A stretch of DNA of 64,000 nucleotides, from the NCBI RefSeq assembly GCF_000403395.2, contig NZ_KE159674.1, positions 236,702 to 300,701 on the forward strand, given 5' to 3'. How positions within the stretch are numbered: position 1 is the stretch's first letter; each line of letters opens with the position of its first letter. Positions 1 through 9,230 of this stretch are shown here, piece after piece. The translations under genes and the position numbers were made by a program. This DNA comes from Anaerotruncus sp. G3(2012) (GTDB taxonomy: Bacteria; Bacillota; Clostridia; Oscillospirales; Ruminococcaceae). The notes beneath the pieces are model-generated. The model worked only from the letters and a program-made list of their open reading frames with translations. It was not told the DNA's origin and ran no database searches.

Positions 1-402
1 CTGCAATATTATCTGCTGGAGCTGGGTCGGAAATGTGAGGAGCTGACGGTCGGTAGGATCGCGTTTTTCCAACACCGCTTAGATACAGCAAAAAGCCGGC
101 TTTTGGCCCCGGATCATCTCCTGAACCAATATGTACAAAAGTTGTCTTTTTTACAGGATGCGATTTGGAAATCCACCTGTCGGAAGCTGTCCGATGCGGA
201 AACTGGCCTGCGGCATCTGGCAGAGCTGCTCGAAGCGCGCAGCCCGGTGAAGCTGCTGGAACGAGGGTACAGTCTCACAGCGGTTGAGGGCAAGACTGTA
301 TTATCGGTTGCGCAGGTGCAGGTGGGAAATCAGATGGTCACCCGGCTGACGGACGGTGAGGTCTATTCGACAGTGAGTGGGATAAAGGAGAAAAAACAAT
401 GA
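1..402 (+). CDS. xseA: Exodeoxyribonuclease VII large subunit, C-terminal part (5' truncated by window)
   Basis: The frame is open from base 1, so the gene begins before the window and only about 133 C-terminal residues are visible. The large subunit carries the nuclease activity of exonuclease VII, which degrades single-stranded DNA in the cytoplasm together with XseB. The visible part contains the family's C-terminal signature SPVKLLERGYSL, followed by a short beta-rich tail with LTDGEVYSTVSG. It is preceded by helical sequence typical of the coiled-coil region of XseA. The stop codon overlaps the xseB start in an ATGA arrangement, which indicates translational coupling and supports the call. 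Confidence 0.93.
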   Translation: MQYYLLELGRKCEELTVGRIAFFQHRLDTAKSRLLAPDHLLNQYVQKLSFLQDAIWKSTCRKLSDAETGLRHLAELLEARSPVKLLERGYSLTAVEGKTVLSVAQVQVGNQMVTRLTDGEVYSTVSGIKEKKQ

Positions 403-608
403 GCAAATCCATAACACTGGAAGGAGCCGTTGGACGGCTGGAAGAGATTCTGGCGCGGATGAACGGTGAAATTTCGATAGATGAGTCGATCAAGCTCTAC
501 GGAGAAGCGGTAAAGCTGATTGATTTTGCGAACGGGAAGCTGGAGACGGCCAGATTAAAGGTGGAAAAACTGACAGCACCAAAGGAGGCAGGGGATGAAC
601 CGGTTTGA
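399..608 (+). CDS. xseB: Exodeoxyribonuclease VII small subunit
   Basis: This 69-residue protein is of normal size for XseB, the small subunit that binds several copies per large subunit. It shows the family pattern LEGAVGRLEEILARMNGE near residues 8-25 and SIDESIKLYGEAVKL after it, forming a helical hairpin. The ATG lies inside the xseA stop (ATGA) and the 3' end overlaps the start of the prenyl synthase by 14 bases. The three genes are therefore one tightly packed translational unit, as in many Firmicutes. Confidence 0.95.
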   Translation: MSKSITLEGAVGRLEEILARMNGEISIDESIKLYGEAVKLIDFANGKLETARLKVEKLTAPKEAGDEPV

Positions 609-1476
609 ACAACAGCTGAGAGACGACGCGCAGAGGACGAACCAGGCGTTGTATGCCTGCCTGAAAACCAGCGGAAGAGACCCGCAGGAGGCAGTCTTTC
701 AGGCGATGCGATACAGCCTGCTCGATGCTGGAAAACGCCTGCGCGCTGCTTTGGTTCTCGAATTTGGGCGGATGTCGGATGCAGATCCAGAAGGTGCAAT
801 GTCTCTTGCCTGTGCGGTGGAGATGGTGCACGCTTATTCATTGATTCATGACGACCTTCCCTGTATGGATAACGACGATTTCCGGCGCGGAAAGCCCTCC
901 TGCCACAAGGCATTCGGGGAGGCCAATGCTCTGCTCGCTGGGGATGGACTGCTGACGTTGGCATTTGAAACGGCAGCATCTGCGAATCTGCCGGAATCTG
1001 CGCGGCTGGAAGCGGTGCGGATTCTCTCACAGGCAGCAGGCGTCGCTGGGATGATCGGCGGGCAGGTGATCGACCTGGAAAGCGAAGGCAGGCAGATCAG
1101 CGCAGAACTGCTGGACACCCTGTATGCACTGAAAACAGGTGCATTGCTGCGCGCGGCGGCAGCGCTCGGCTGTATCGCCGGAAATGCGCCGCAGGCTATC
1201 CACAGCGCCGCAGACGCTTATGCCACTGCTTACGGACTTGCATTCCAGATCACAGACGACATCCTGGATGTAGTGGGCGATGCTGAAAAGCTGGGAAAGC
1301 CGGTCGGGAGCGACGGAGAAAACAGAAAGACCACTTATGTAACCCTGTTTGGGATAGATGGAGCGCGTCAGCGAGCTGCGGAGCAGATTCAGAGAGCGAT
1401 GCGGAGTGTGGAACAGCTCCCGGATAATGGATTTCTGCTCTGGCTGGCAGAGTTGGTCCTGACGCGGGACCACTGA
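595..1476 (+). CDS. ispA: Polyprenyl synthetase (farnesyl/geranyl diphosphate synthase)
   Basis: The 293-residue protein condenses isopentenyl diphosphate with allylic diphosphates to make farnesyl-length precursors for undecaprenyl phosphate and quinones. The first aspartate-rich motif DDLPCMDNDD is at residues 86-95 and the second, DDILD, at 221-225; both bind magnesium-diphosphate. GKRLR near residue 47 is the usual IPP-binding segment. Length and motif layout match bacterial FPP synthases. The start overlaps xseB with an AAAGGAGG-like site just upstream. The neighbouring dxs supplies the same isoprenoid pathway. Chain length (C15 versus C20) cannot be settled from the sequence. Confidence 0.93.
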   Translation: MNRFEQQLRDDAQRTNQALYACLKTSGRDPQEAVFQAMRYSLLDAGKRLRAALVLEFGRMSDADPEGAMSLACAVEMVHAYSLIHDDLPCMDNDDFRRGKPSCHKAFGEANALLAGDGLLTLAFETAASANLPESARLEAVRILSQAAGVAGMIGGQVIDLESEGRQISAELLDTLYALKTGALLRAAAALGCIAGNAPQAIHSAADAYATAYGLAFQITDDILDVVGDAEKLGKPVGSDGENRKTTYVTLFGIDGARQRAAEQIQRAMRSVEQLPDNGFLLWLAELVLTRDH

Positions 1477-1504
1477 TGGTACGGACAATCTAGGAGGCGT
1501 TTGG

Positions 1505-2008
1505 ATGGATTTTCTGAGAAGTTTAACGGGAAATTATATCATCAATATTGGGTTCCTCTCTTGGTTTGCCGCCCAGTTTATCAAGACTTTGCTGGCCTAC
1601 CTTCCGTCCAGGAAGGTCAGCTGGGAGCGGATGGTCGGCTCCGGCGGGATGCCAAGTTCCCACTCGTCCCTTGTATGCTCGGTAGCGGTCGGGATGGCGC
1701 GCAAAACGGGTTTTACTTCCCCGGAGTTTGCACTTGCTGTCGTGCTGGCGGGGATCGTGATGTATGATGCGATGGGTGTGCGTCGTGCGGCGGGCGAGCA
1801 GGCCAAGGTGTTGAACAGGATGGCGGTGGACTTTCGAGAGGTGTTCCAGATGCTTCGGGAGGAACTGGATGCGCTGACACGGGGAGAGTCCGACCGTCCG
1901 GCCGAGCAACCCAAAACTCTGAAGGAGTTTATTGGACATACACCGCTGGAGGTGCTCTGTGGGGCGGTTTTGGGAATTGTGATTGCACTGGTCGTGCCGG
2001 TCTTTTGA
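1505..2008 (+). CDS. DUF212 / divergent PAP2 family membrane protein (YuiD-like)
   Basis: A 167-residue integral membrane protein. It has the DUF212 hallmark GSGGMPSSHSS around residues 46-56, which resembles the phosphate-binding loop of PAP2 acid phosphatases, and hydrophobic segments at the N-terminus, middle and extreme C-terminus. An internal RRAAGEQAKVLN stretch is also typical of the family. In clostridia this gene commonly sits between ispA and dxs, so a link to lipid or isoprenoid phosphate handling is often supposed, but no reaction has been shown that I can rely on. The start has an AGGAGGCG site upstream. Confidence 0.85.
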   Translation: MDFLRSLTGNYIINIGFLSWFAAQFIKTLLAYLPSRKVSWERMVGSGGMPSSHSSLVCSVAVGMARKTGFTSPEFALAVVLAGIVMYDAMGVRRAAGEQAKVLNRMAVDFREVFQMLREELDALTRGESDRPAEQPKTLKEFIGHTPLEVLCGAVLGIVIALVVPVF

Positions 2009-2027
2009 GCCGAAAGAGGTGTTTGAT

Positions 2028-3893
2028 TTGGCAAATTTTAACCTGTTGCATACCTTAAAGTTTCCGCAGGACCTGCGGAAACTAAACGAAGAACAGCAGA
2101 AAAACCTCTGTTGGGAGATTCGCCAGCGGCTGATCCGTACGCTTTCGAGTACAGGAGGGCATCTCGCCTCAAATTTGGGGGCGGTGGAGCTTACAGTCGC
2201 TCTGCATACTGTTTTTGACCTGCCGCAGGATCAGATTGTCTGGGATGTTGGCCATCAGAGCTATACCCATAAGCTCCTGACCGGTCGGCTGAAGAATTTC
2301 TCGAAAATCCGCCAGGAAGGCGGTATTTCGGGATTCCCGCGTCCGAGCGAAAGCGAGTATGACGCATTCATCGGGGGACATGCAAGTACATCGGTTTCTG
2401 CGGCGTATGGACTTGCGAAGGCAAAAACCCTGACAGGGGACAGGCACCATGTGATTGCGGTCGTGGGAGATGGTGCGTTCACCGGCGGGATGGTCTATGA
2501 AGCGCTTAACAACGCGGGCCGAAGCGGGGACCGCCTGATTGTGGTGCTCAATGACAATCATATGTCGATTTCCGAGAGTGTGGGCAGTTTGGCGCGGTAT
2601 CTTGCGGAAAAACGCACCACTCAAGGGTACGCCCAGCTCAAGGATACGGTGGAACAGGCACTGCTCAAAATCCCGCTGGTCGGAAATACGGCCCGCGATA
2701 TGATCTATAATTCGAAGGCCCTGCTGCGCCAGACCATCTATCACAGCAACATGTTCGAGGACTTTGGCTTTGACTATCTCGGTCCGGTGGACGGGCATGA
2801 CATCCCACTCCTGGTCCAGACCTTCCGTCGTGCAAAAGCGCTGGAAAAGCCGGTTCTGGTCCATATCAATACGATCAAGGGGAAAGGCTACCCCTATGCG
2901 GAAAAAAATCCATCGACCTTCCATGGCGTCGGGAAATTTGATTACGAGAGTGGGGAATTGAAGCCCTCTTCGGAAAATTTTTCTTCGGTATTTGGGCAGG
3001 AACTGGTGCGGCTGGCACAGGAGGATGACCGGATTTGCGCAATCACCGCAGCGATGCAGGGAGGAACCGGTCTGGATGGCTTTGCGAAGCAGTTTGAGCC
3101 GAAAAACCGGTTTTTTGATGTGGGGATTGCGGAGGAGCATGCGGTCACTTTTGCCTGTGGTCTGGCGGCAGGGGGGATGCTACCGGTATTTGCGGTTTAC
3201 TCGACCTTTTTGCAGCGGGGATTCGACCAGTTAATCCACGATGCTGCGATTGAACAGCAGCATGTGCTGCTTGCGGTAGACCGCGCGGGGCTGGTCGGCG
3301 ATGACGGGGAAACCCATCAGGGAATGTTTGATGCGGCATTCCTGAGTCAAATCCCTGGAACGACAGTTTATTCCCCGGCGACCTTTGCCGATCTCCGCTA
3401 TGCGATGCAAAAGGCACTGTACGAAACCGATGGGCTTGTGGCAGTGCGGTATCCACGTGGCGGCGAACCGACGTTTTCACCCAAACTGCCGGAAGAACCC
3501 GCGGAATGGCTACACCTGAAATACGGGGGGGAGACGCTGGTAATTTCCTACGGACGGGAGTTCGGGGAGGTCTATCGTGCGGCGCAGAGTCTCGCAGAGC
3601 GGGGGAAACCGGTCGATCTGCTCAAGCTCCACCAGATCGCACCACTTCCGGAAGCGTGTATCGCATTGGCGAAAAGATACCGGACCATCCTTTTTGTGGA
3701 GGAGGGAATCCGCAGCGGCGGCATCGGGGAACATTTTCTGTCCCGGCTCTCGGATGCGGGCTATATCGGCCGTATGACCATCCAAGCGGTGGAGAATCCG
3801 TTTCTGCCCCAGATGTCGGTCGCATCTGCGCTGCACCGGTGTGGCCTGGATTCAGACACACTCGAAGAGCAGATTGCAGCGCTCTATTTCTGA
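2028..3893 (+). CDS. dxs: 1-deoxy-D-xylulose-5-phosphate synthase
   Basis: Dxs joins pyruvate and glyceraldehyde 3-phosphate using thiamine diphosphate, the first step of the MEP isoprenoid pathway. The TTG at 2028 is chosen because GAAAGAGG ends eight bases upstream and the protein then begins LANFNLLHTLKFPQDLR; the longer open frame from 1983 overlaps the previous gene without a ribosome site. Visible signatures are the ThDP motif GDGAFTGGMVYEALNNAG with NDNHMSIS, GHDIPLL, and the transketolase pyrimidine domain segment GIAEEHAVTFACGLAAGG. The length of 621 residues is full. It is downstream of ispA and upstream of tlyA. Confidence 0.96.
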   Translation: MANFNLLHTLKFPQDLRKLNEEQQKNLCWEIRQRLIRTLSSTGGHLASNLGAVELTVALHTVFDLPQDQIVWDVGHQSYTHKLLTGRLKNFSKIRQEGGISGFPRPSESEYDAFIGGHASTSVSAAYGLAKAKTLTGDRHHVIAVVGDGAFTGGMVYEALNNAGRSGDRLIVVLNDNHMSISESVGSLARYLAEKRTTQGYAQLKDTVEQALLKIPLVGNTARDMIYNSKALLRQTIYHSNMFEDFGFDYLGPVDGHDIPLLVQTFRRAKALEKPVLVHINTIKGKGYPYAEKNPSTFHGVGKFDYESGELKPSSENFSSVFGQELVRLAQEDDRICAITAAMQGGTGLDGFAKQFEPKNRFFDVGIAEEHAVTFACGLAAGGMLPVFAVYSTFLQRGFDQLIHDAAIEQQHVLLAVDRAGLVGDDGETHQGMFDAAFLSQIPGTTVYSPATFADLRYAMQKALYETDGLVAVRYPRGGEPTFSPKLPEEPAEWLHLKYGGETLVISYGREFGEVYRAAQSLAERGKPVDLLKLHQIAPLPEACIALAKRYRTILFVEEGIRSGGIGEHFLSRLSDAGYIGRMTIQAVENPFLPQMSVASALHRCGLDSDTLEEQIAALYF

Positions 3894-3913
3894 AAAATGG
3901 GGGCCGATTCTGA

Positions 3914-4732
3914 ATGAAAAAAAGGCTGGATGTTCTTTTGGTGGAGCGCGGACTGTTTCCGAGCAGAGAAAAGGCAAAAGCGGTTATCATGGCGGGACAG
4001 GTCTATGTGAACAACCAGAAGGCTGATAAACCTGGAGCCGACTTACCGGAGGATGCTGCGATTGAGGTGCGCGGAGAAACATTGGCTTATGTCAGTCGGG
4101 GTGGTCTCAAGCTGGAAAAGGCGATGCAGGTATTTCCGATCGGCCTGAACGGAAAGTGCTGCATGGACATCGGCGCTTCAACCGGTGGATTTACTGACTG
4201 TATGCTGCAAAATGGTGCCGCGAAAGTCTATGCGGTGGATGTGGGGTATGGTCAGCTTGCGTGGAAACTGCGAACCGATGAACGGGTGGTCAACCTCGAG
4301 CGTACCAATATCCGATATGTGACCGAAGAGCAGGTTCCGGAACCGATAGATTTCCTGAGTATTGATGTTTCGTTTATCTCACTCAAGCTGGTGCTACCGG
4401 TTGCGGGGCGCCTCCTCTCCGAAACAGGGCAGGCGGTCTGCCTTGTCAAGCCGCAGTTCGAGGCAGGTCGAGAAAAAGTGGGGAAAAATGGGGTAGTGCG
4501 TGAGAGCAAAACCCATATGGAAGTAGTGGAAAACGCTTGTGGATATGCACGAGAAAATGGATTTGCGGTCTGCGGGCTGGATTTCTCCCCGGTGAAAGGC
4601 CCGGAGGGAAATATTGAATATCTGATGTATCTGAAAAAAGGTGGGGAGGATCAGGTCAACGGGGAGGAGATCGAACGGGTTGTGCGTCAGTCGCACGAAA
4701 AGCTCGACCATCCGCAGAGTGGGGACAGATGA
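3914..4732 (+). CDS. tlyA: TlyA family rRNA (cytidine-2'-O)-methyltransferase / S4-domain protein
   Basis: A 272-residue protein with an N-terminal S4 RNA-binding domain (KRLDVLLVERGLFPSREKA onward, about residues 2-65) and a FtsJ-like Rossmann methyltransferase domain. The SAM-binding loop MDIGASTGGFTDCML lies near residues 82-96, with SIDVSFISL further on. In characterised relatives it methylates 16S/23S rRNA; older annotations call it haemolysin. Its position between dxs and nadK is the usual Firmicute arrangement (yqxC in Bacillus). The stop overlaps the next ATG by four bases. Confidence 0.93.
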   Translation: MKKRLDVLLVERGLFPSREKAKAVIMAGQVYVNNQKADKPGADLPEDAAIEVRGETLAYVSRGGLKLEKAMQVFPIGLNGKCCMDIGASTGGFTDCMLQNGAAKVYAVDVGYGQLAWKLRTDERVVNLERTNIRYVTEEQVPEPIDFLSIDVSFISLKLVLPVAGRLLSETGQAVCLVKPQFEAGREKVGKNGVVRESKTHMEVVENACGYARENGFAVCGLDFSPVKGPEGNIEYLMYLKKGGEDQVNGEEIERVVRQSHEKLDHPQSGDR

Positions 4733-5580
4733 TGCAGAAAAAGGTTTTATTGCTGCCGAATCTTACAAAACACAATACAGCGGAACTTGTCCCCAAGATT
4801 ATCCGTCAGCTCATCCTTTGTGGCTGTCAGCCGCTGGCGTTGACGGAATATGAGGGACGGTTCGGTGGCCTGCAAACCGGGGGCCTGGAGTCGCTTCTTG
4901 CGGAATGCGATCTTGTTCTGACAGTCGGCGGGGATGGGACAATTCTGCATGGGGCGAAGCACGCGATGCGGTATGATAAACCTCTGCTCGGCATCAACAC
5001 AGGGCGGCTTGGATACCTCGCACAGATCGAGCCGAATGAACTCGATTTTCTGGGCAGGCTTGCGGAGGAGGATTATACGATTCAGCAGCGGATGCTGCTC
5101 GAAGTGCAGGTCGATGGGAAAGGCCCGACCCTGTATGCGCTGAACGATGCGGTGATTACCAGAGGAGATACGGCGCGTCTGCTCGACCTTGTGATTTCGA
5201 GTAAGGGAGGGGTGATCGCCACCTGCCGCGCGGATGGGTTGATCTTTGCGACACCGACTGGCTCAACCGCTTATTCGCTCTCTGCTGGCGGGCCGGTGGT
5301 CGCTCCCGGGATTGCGACTATCCTAATGACACCAATCTGTCCGCACTCTCTGAATGACCGTTCGATCCTGTTTCCGCCCGATGTAGAACTGCGGATCTGC
5401 TGCCGGTTCAGCAGCGGCAGTGACCGGGCGGCACTGAACATTGATGGGGAACGGGCGGCATCTTTGGATGGGAAGGCAGAGGTGTGGATCAGACGGGCGA
5501 AAAGGGTGGCACGATTTATCCAGTTTCCGGAAAAAAATTTCACAGATATATTGAGCCAAAAATTGAAATCGAGGGGATAG
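4729..5580 (+). CDS. nadK: NAD kinase
   Basis: The 283-residue protein phosphorylates NAD to NADP in the cytoplasm. It contains the diagnostic GGDGTIL loop around residue 67, followed by NTGRLGYLA and the NAD-binding PTGSTAYSLSAGGPV near residues 175-190. Length fits the bacterial family. The first of two tandem ATG codons overlaps the tlyA stop. It lies in the conserved tlyA-nadK-argR-recN block, so assignment is secure. Confidence 0.96.
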   Translation: MMQKKVLLLPNLTKHNTAELVPKIIRQLILCGCQPLALTEYEGRFGGLQTGGLESLLAECDLVLTVGGDGTILHGAKHAMRYDKPLLGINTGRLGYLAQIEPNELDFLGRLAEEDYTIQQRMLLEVQVDGKGPTLYALNDAVITRGDTARLLDLVISSKGGVIATCRADGLIFATPTGSTAYSLSAGGPVVAPGIATILMTPICPHSLNDRSILFPPDVELRICCRFSSGSDRAALNIDGERAASLDGKAEVWIRRAKRVARFIQFPEKNFTDILSQKLKSRG

Positions 5581-5582
5581 GC

Positions 5583-6047
5583 ATGAAAGCAAGACGTCAC
5601 GCAAAGATATTGGAACTTATCAGCTCTCGTCCGATTGATACGCAGGACGAACTGCTCAATCTTCTGAGTGAGAGCGGATTTCCTGTAACACAGGCAACCA
5701 TCTCGCGGGACATCAAGGAACTCCGATTGATCAAAACGCTCACTGCGGACGGAAAATACCATTATACCGCGCACACCAGCTCCCCAAAAAGCGAAATTTC
5801 TGACAAATTTCTACTGATCTTTTCGGAGGCGGCGCGGGAAATTGATTCGGCAGGAAACATGCTTGTGATTAAATGTTATACCGGTATGGCGAATGCAGCG
5901 TGTGCTGCGCTCGACACGCTGCACTGGAGCGGTGTGGTCGGGACGCTTGCAGGGGATGACACCATCTTTATGGTGATGCGGGACGAACAGAACGCGCGGG
6001 AACTGGTGACCCAGCTCCGCAAAATGATGGCCCAGGCCGGGGCCTGA
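5583..6047 (+). CDS. argR: Arginine repressor
   Basis: The ATG at 5583, three bases after the nadK stop, gives a 154-residue protein of normal ArgR length; an in-frame extension back to 5484 lies inside nadK and is rejected. The N-terminal winged helix has the recognition segment VTQATISRDIKELRLIK near residues 38-54. The C-terminal domain forms the hexamer and binds arginine, and contains the family's GDDTIFMVMRDEQNA. It represses arginine biosynthesis and may activate catabolism. None of its expected target operons is in this window. Confidence 0.95.
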   Translation: MKARRHAKILELISSRPIDTQDELLNLLSESGFPVTQATISRDIKELRLIKTLTADGKYHYTAHTSSPKSEISDKFLLIFSEAAREIDSAGNMLVIKCYTGMANAACAALDTLHWSGVVGTLAGDDTIFMVMRDEQNARELVTQLRKMMAQAGA

Positions 6048-6077
6048 TTCTCAGGGCGAATGAGGTGAAACAAAGGG

Positions 6078-7745
6078 ATGCTTTCTCAATTATACATCAA
6101 GAATGTCGCAGTCATCAGCGAAGCGTCGATCGGTCTGCAGCCGGGCCTGAACGTGTTTACCGGTGAGACCGGTGCGGGAAAGACCATTCTGATCGGCGCA
6201 ATCAATGCGGTGCTGGGGGAGCGGGTTTCCAAGGAGATGATCCGGACCGGGGAGACGCGCGCGACAATTTCCGCGTTGTTTACAGGGCTTTCTCCGGCAG
6301 CGGAACAGGCGCTCGCCGAGGCGGGGTATCCGGTCGAAGAGAACGCGGTGCTGATTCACAGGGAAATCTCCGCAGATGGAAAATCCTCCTGTAAGATTGA
6401 TGGCAGGCCCGCGACAGCTGCGATTTTGCGTTCGGTTTCTGCGCTGCTCATCAATGTCCATGGGCAGCACGACAACCAGCAGCTTCTTTCCCCCCAAAAG
6501 CATCTCGGTTTTATCGACAGCTATGGGGAGCTGGATGGCCTGGTGCGGGAGTATCAGGCGGCATATCGGGACTATATGCTGGTGCGCCGGGAGCTTGCAT
6601 CGGTCAACACCGACGAGGCGCAGAAAGCACATCGGATTGACCTGCTTTCCTATCAGGTCAACGAGATCGAAGCGGCGGAACTCCAACCGGGCGAGGAGGA
6701 AGAACTGAGGGCACAGCGCAAGCTGATTCAGAATTCCCTGCATGTCACACAGGCGCTGGGCGGTAGCCTTGCGATCCTGGAAGGTGGGGAGGAAGTCCCG
6801 AGCCTGACCAGCCTGCTTTCCGAGCTGGCGGAAAATATGACACAGGCGGCAAACTATATGGAAGCAGCCCAGCCGATTGCAGAACGGCTGACAGACATCT
6901 CCTACGAACTTGAGGGATTTCCAGGGGAAATTCAGGATCTGATCGACCATTTCGACTGCGACCCCTCCCAGCTTGACGCGATCGAGCGGCGCCTGGACAC
7001 GATCTACAACCTGAAAAAAAAGTATGGGTCAAGCATCGAGGAGATATTGGAGTTTGGTGCACGCGCAGCAGCCGAGCTGGAGGAGATTGAAACTTCGGAT
7101 ATGCGGATTGAAAAGCTGTCCGCCCAGCTTTCCAGCCTCGAGGAAAAGGCCAGAAGTCAGGCAGAAAGGCTCACACAGGCGCGCACCAAAGCGGCGAAGC
7201 TGTTTGTGAAGGCGGTACAGGGAGAATTGATCTTTCTGGACATGCCATCGGTGCAGCTTTCGGTGTGTCAGGAGCACAAGGAGATGTCTTTGGACGGTGC
7301 GGACGAGCTGGAATTGTTTATCGCCACCAATGTTGGTGAGCAGGCCAAATCGCTGGCAAAGATCGCGTCCGGAGGTGAGCTTTCCCGGATCATGCTTTCG
7401 ATCAAAAACGTACTCGCTGACCGGGACAACATCCAGACACTGATTTTTGACGAGGTGGACACTGGTGTTTCCGGGAGCGCTGCGCAGAAGATCGGCAAAA
7501 AGCTCGCGCAGGTTGCGGAGAACCGGCAGGTGATCGTGGTTACCCATCTCGCGCAGGTGGCATCGTTTGCGCGCAACCATCTTTTTATCTCCAAGGCCGC
7601 GCGGGAGGACCGCACGTTTACTACCATCCGGCCGCTGTCCAGAGAGGAACGCGTACGGGAACTGGCGCGGATCAGCGGCGGGGAAAAGATCAGTGAAATC
7701 GCTTTGCGGCATGCGGAAGAAATGCTGCGGGATGCAGGAAACTAG
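6078..7745 (+). CDS. recN: DNA repair protein RecN
   Basis: A 555-residue SMC-like ATPase that gathers at double-strand breaks. Walker A GETGAGKTIL is near residues 29-38, a coiled-coil middle follows, and the C-terminal half supplies the ABC signature ASGGELSRIMLSIK and the Walker B TLIFDEVDTGVSG. VNVHGQHDNQQLL is the RecN-specific motif in the first half. Full length. It follows argR by 30 bases in the conserved clostridial order. No LexA box was recognised upstream, so SOS control is not evident. Confidence 0.96.
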   Translation: MLSQLYIKNVAVISEASIGLQPGLNVFTGETGAGKTILIGAINAVLGERVSKEMIRTGETRATISALFTGLSPAAEQALAEAGYPVEENAVLIHREISADGKSSCKIDGRPATAAILRSVSALLINVHGQHDNQQLLSPQKHLGFIDSYGELDGLVREYQAAYRDYMLVRRELASVNTDEAQKAHRIDLLSYQVNEIEAAELQPGEEEELRAQRKLIQNSLHVTQALGGSLAILEGGEEVPSLTSLLSELAENMTQAANYMEAAQPIAERLTDISYELEGFPGEIQDLIDHFDCDPSQLDAIERRLDTIYNLKKKYGSSIEEILEFGARAAAELEEIETSDMRIEKLSAQLSSLEEKARSQAERLTQARTKAAKLFVKAVQGELIFLDMPSVQLSVCQEHKEMSLDGADELELFIATNVGEQAKSLAKIASGGELSRIMLSIKNVLADRDNIQTLIFDEVDTGVSGSAAQKIGKKLAQVAENRQVIVVTHLAQVASFARNHLFISKAAREDRTFTTIRPLSREERVRELARISGGEKISEIALRHAEEMLRDAGN

Positions 7746-7780
7746 AGGCTGCCCGGGTGATTTTAAACCCTCTGAGGGGC

Positions 7781-7809
7781 TTGTATTTGTGAAATGGGCG
7801 TGCTATACT
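7781..7809 (+). promoter_or_regulatory. Putative sigma-A promoter for tyrS
   Basis: TTGTAT at 7781-7786 and TATACT at 7804-7809 are separated by exactly 17 bases. This would start transcription about 55 bases before the tyrS ATG. No T-box sequence (GGTGGTACCGCG-like) is present in this leader, unlike alaS. Confidence 0.5.
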
Positions 7810-7869
7810 GATACAATCAAACGGCTTTTTCATACAAGAATGCAAATTGAAAAACAAGGGGAAAGATTG

Positions 7870-9096
7870 ATGACAGTATTTGAAGAATTAACCCGACGCG
7901 GTCTTGTCGCGCAGATGACCCATCCGGAAGAAATCGAGAAGCTGCTTAATCAGGAGCGGGTCACTTTCTACATCGGGTTTGACGCAACAGCGGACAGCCT
8001 GCATGTCGGCCATTTTCTTCAGTTGGTGGTGATGGGGCATCTACAGCGGGCAGGACATCTTCCGATTGCGCTGTTGGGCACCGGAACAACGATGGTAGGC
8101 GATCCCACCGGCAAGACCGATATGCGTAAGATGCTCACCGTTGAGGAGATCAACCATAATGCCGAGTGTTTCAAACGGCAGATGGAGCGGTTCCTTGATT
8201 TCTCGGATGGCCGCGCGTTGATGCTTCGCAATGGGGACTGGCTGCTTAAACTCAACTACATTGAGCTGCTGCGGGATGTGGGCGTCCATTTTTCGGTCAA
8301 CCAGATGCTCACTTATGAGTGTTTCAAAACCCGGCTGGAGCGCGGCCTTTCGTTTATCGAGTTTAACTATATGATTATGCAGAGCTATGATTTTCTGCAT
8401 CTCTACCGGAACCATGGCTGTAGGATGCAGCTGGGCGGGAACGACCAGTGGGCAAATATTCTGGGCGGGATTGACCTGACCCGCCGGGTGACCGGTGAGG
8501 AGGTCTATGGCATGACCTTCACTCTTCTGACCACCAAAGAGGGGAAAAAGATGGGGAAGACCGAGAATGGGGCGGTCTGGCTTGATCCGGAGAAAACCTC
8601 CCCCTATGCGTTCTTCCAGTACTGGCGCAATGTTGCGGACGATGATGTGATACGCTGCCTGAAGCTACTGACCTATCTGCCGATCGAAGAGATCGAAGCA
8701 ATGGAACAGTGGGAGGGCAGCCAGCTCAATAAGGCCAAAGAGATCCTTGCCTACGAGGTCACCAAGATGGTGCATGGGCAACAGGAAGCGGATAAAGCGC
8801 TGGATGCTGCGAAAGCGATCTTCTCGTCAGGCACCCACAGCGCAGATATGCCGTCGACCACCCTTTCTTCCGGCGACCTGACCGACGGAAAGATCGCAGT
8901 GCTTGATCTGCTGGTGAAATGTGGACTTGCTCCCTCCAAGGGGGAGGCGCGCCGTCTGGTGCAGCAGGGAGGTGTCTCGGTCGATGACGTTAAGGTGACC
9001 GATGTGATGCAGACGGTTTCTGCCGAGGCATTTGAGAAGGGACATGTCATCCTGCGCAAAGGCAAAAAGGTTTACCATAAAGCGCTGCTCGGTTGA
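7870..9096 (+). CDS. tyrS: Tyrosyl-tRNA synthetase
   Basis: Charges tRNA-Tyr. The ATG at 7870 follows AAGGGGAAAG and gives 408 residues, the normal TyrRS-I size; the frame extends upstream through recN but has no reason to be used. The class I HIGH motif appears as LHVGH around residue 45, and the KMSKS loop as KMGKT near residue 229. GGNDQW and the tyrosine-pocket region QSYDFLHLY are in between. A C-terminal S4 RNA-binding domain (residues about 345-405) is complete. A hairpin follows at 9196-9230. Confidence 0.96.
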   Translation: MTVFEELTRRGLVAQMTHPEEIEKLLNQERVTFYIGFDATADSLHVGHFLQLVVMGHLQRAGHLPIALLGTGTTMVGDPTGKTDMRKMLTVEEINHNAECFKRQMERFLDFSDGRALMLRNGDWLLKLNYIELLRDVGVHFSVNQMLTYECFKTRLERGLSFIEFNYMIMQSYDFLHLYRNHGCRMQLGGNDQWANILGGIDLTRRVTGEEVYGMTFTLLTTKEGKKMGKTENGAVWLDPEKTSPYAFFQYWRNVADDDVIRCLKLLTYLPIEEIEAMEQWEGSQLNKAKEILAYEVTKMVHGQQEADKALDAAKAIFSSGTHSADMPSTTLSSGDLTDGKIAVLDLLVKCGLAPSKGEARRLVQQGGVSVDDVKVTDVMQTVSAEAFEKGHVILRKGKKVYHKALLG

Positions 9097-9195
9097 GCGG
9101 TATGCTGATGGACTTTAAAGTGTTACGCGGCTTTCTGGCATCGTACGTACGCGGCGGGGAGTGTCAGTGAGGATACGAAACAGGTTCTTACAGGG

Positions 9196-9230
9196 AAAAC
9201 CTCCGTCTCCATCGCGGGCCGGAGGTTTTT
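9196..9230 (+). terminator. Rho-independent terminator between tyrS and leuA, possible leuA attenuator
   Basis: AAAACCTCCG (9196-9205) pairs perfectly with CGGAGGTTTT (9220-9229) around a 14-base loop, and the 3' arm ends in a run of T. It lies 100 bases after tyrS but only 30 bases before the leuA start codon. There is no room for a promoter between the hairpin and leuA, so leuA transcripts have to cross it. Confidence 0.75.

Noticed and set aside
2169-3140. 323-residue minus-strand frame inside dxs
   Set aside because: Shadow of dxs; composition and lack of any start signal argue against a gene.
7567-7869. Longer tyrS frame reaching back into recN
   Set aside because: The ATG at 7870 has a ribosome site and gives the normal length; the extension is recN in another frame.
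9102-9170. 22-codon ORF (MLMDFKVLRGFLASYVRGGECQ split over this span) as a leucine leader peptide
   Set aside because: Only four leucines and not in a run, and no ribosome site; not enough to call an attenuation peptide.
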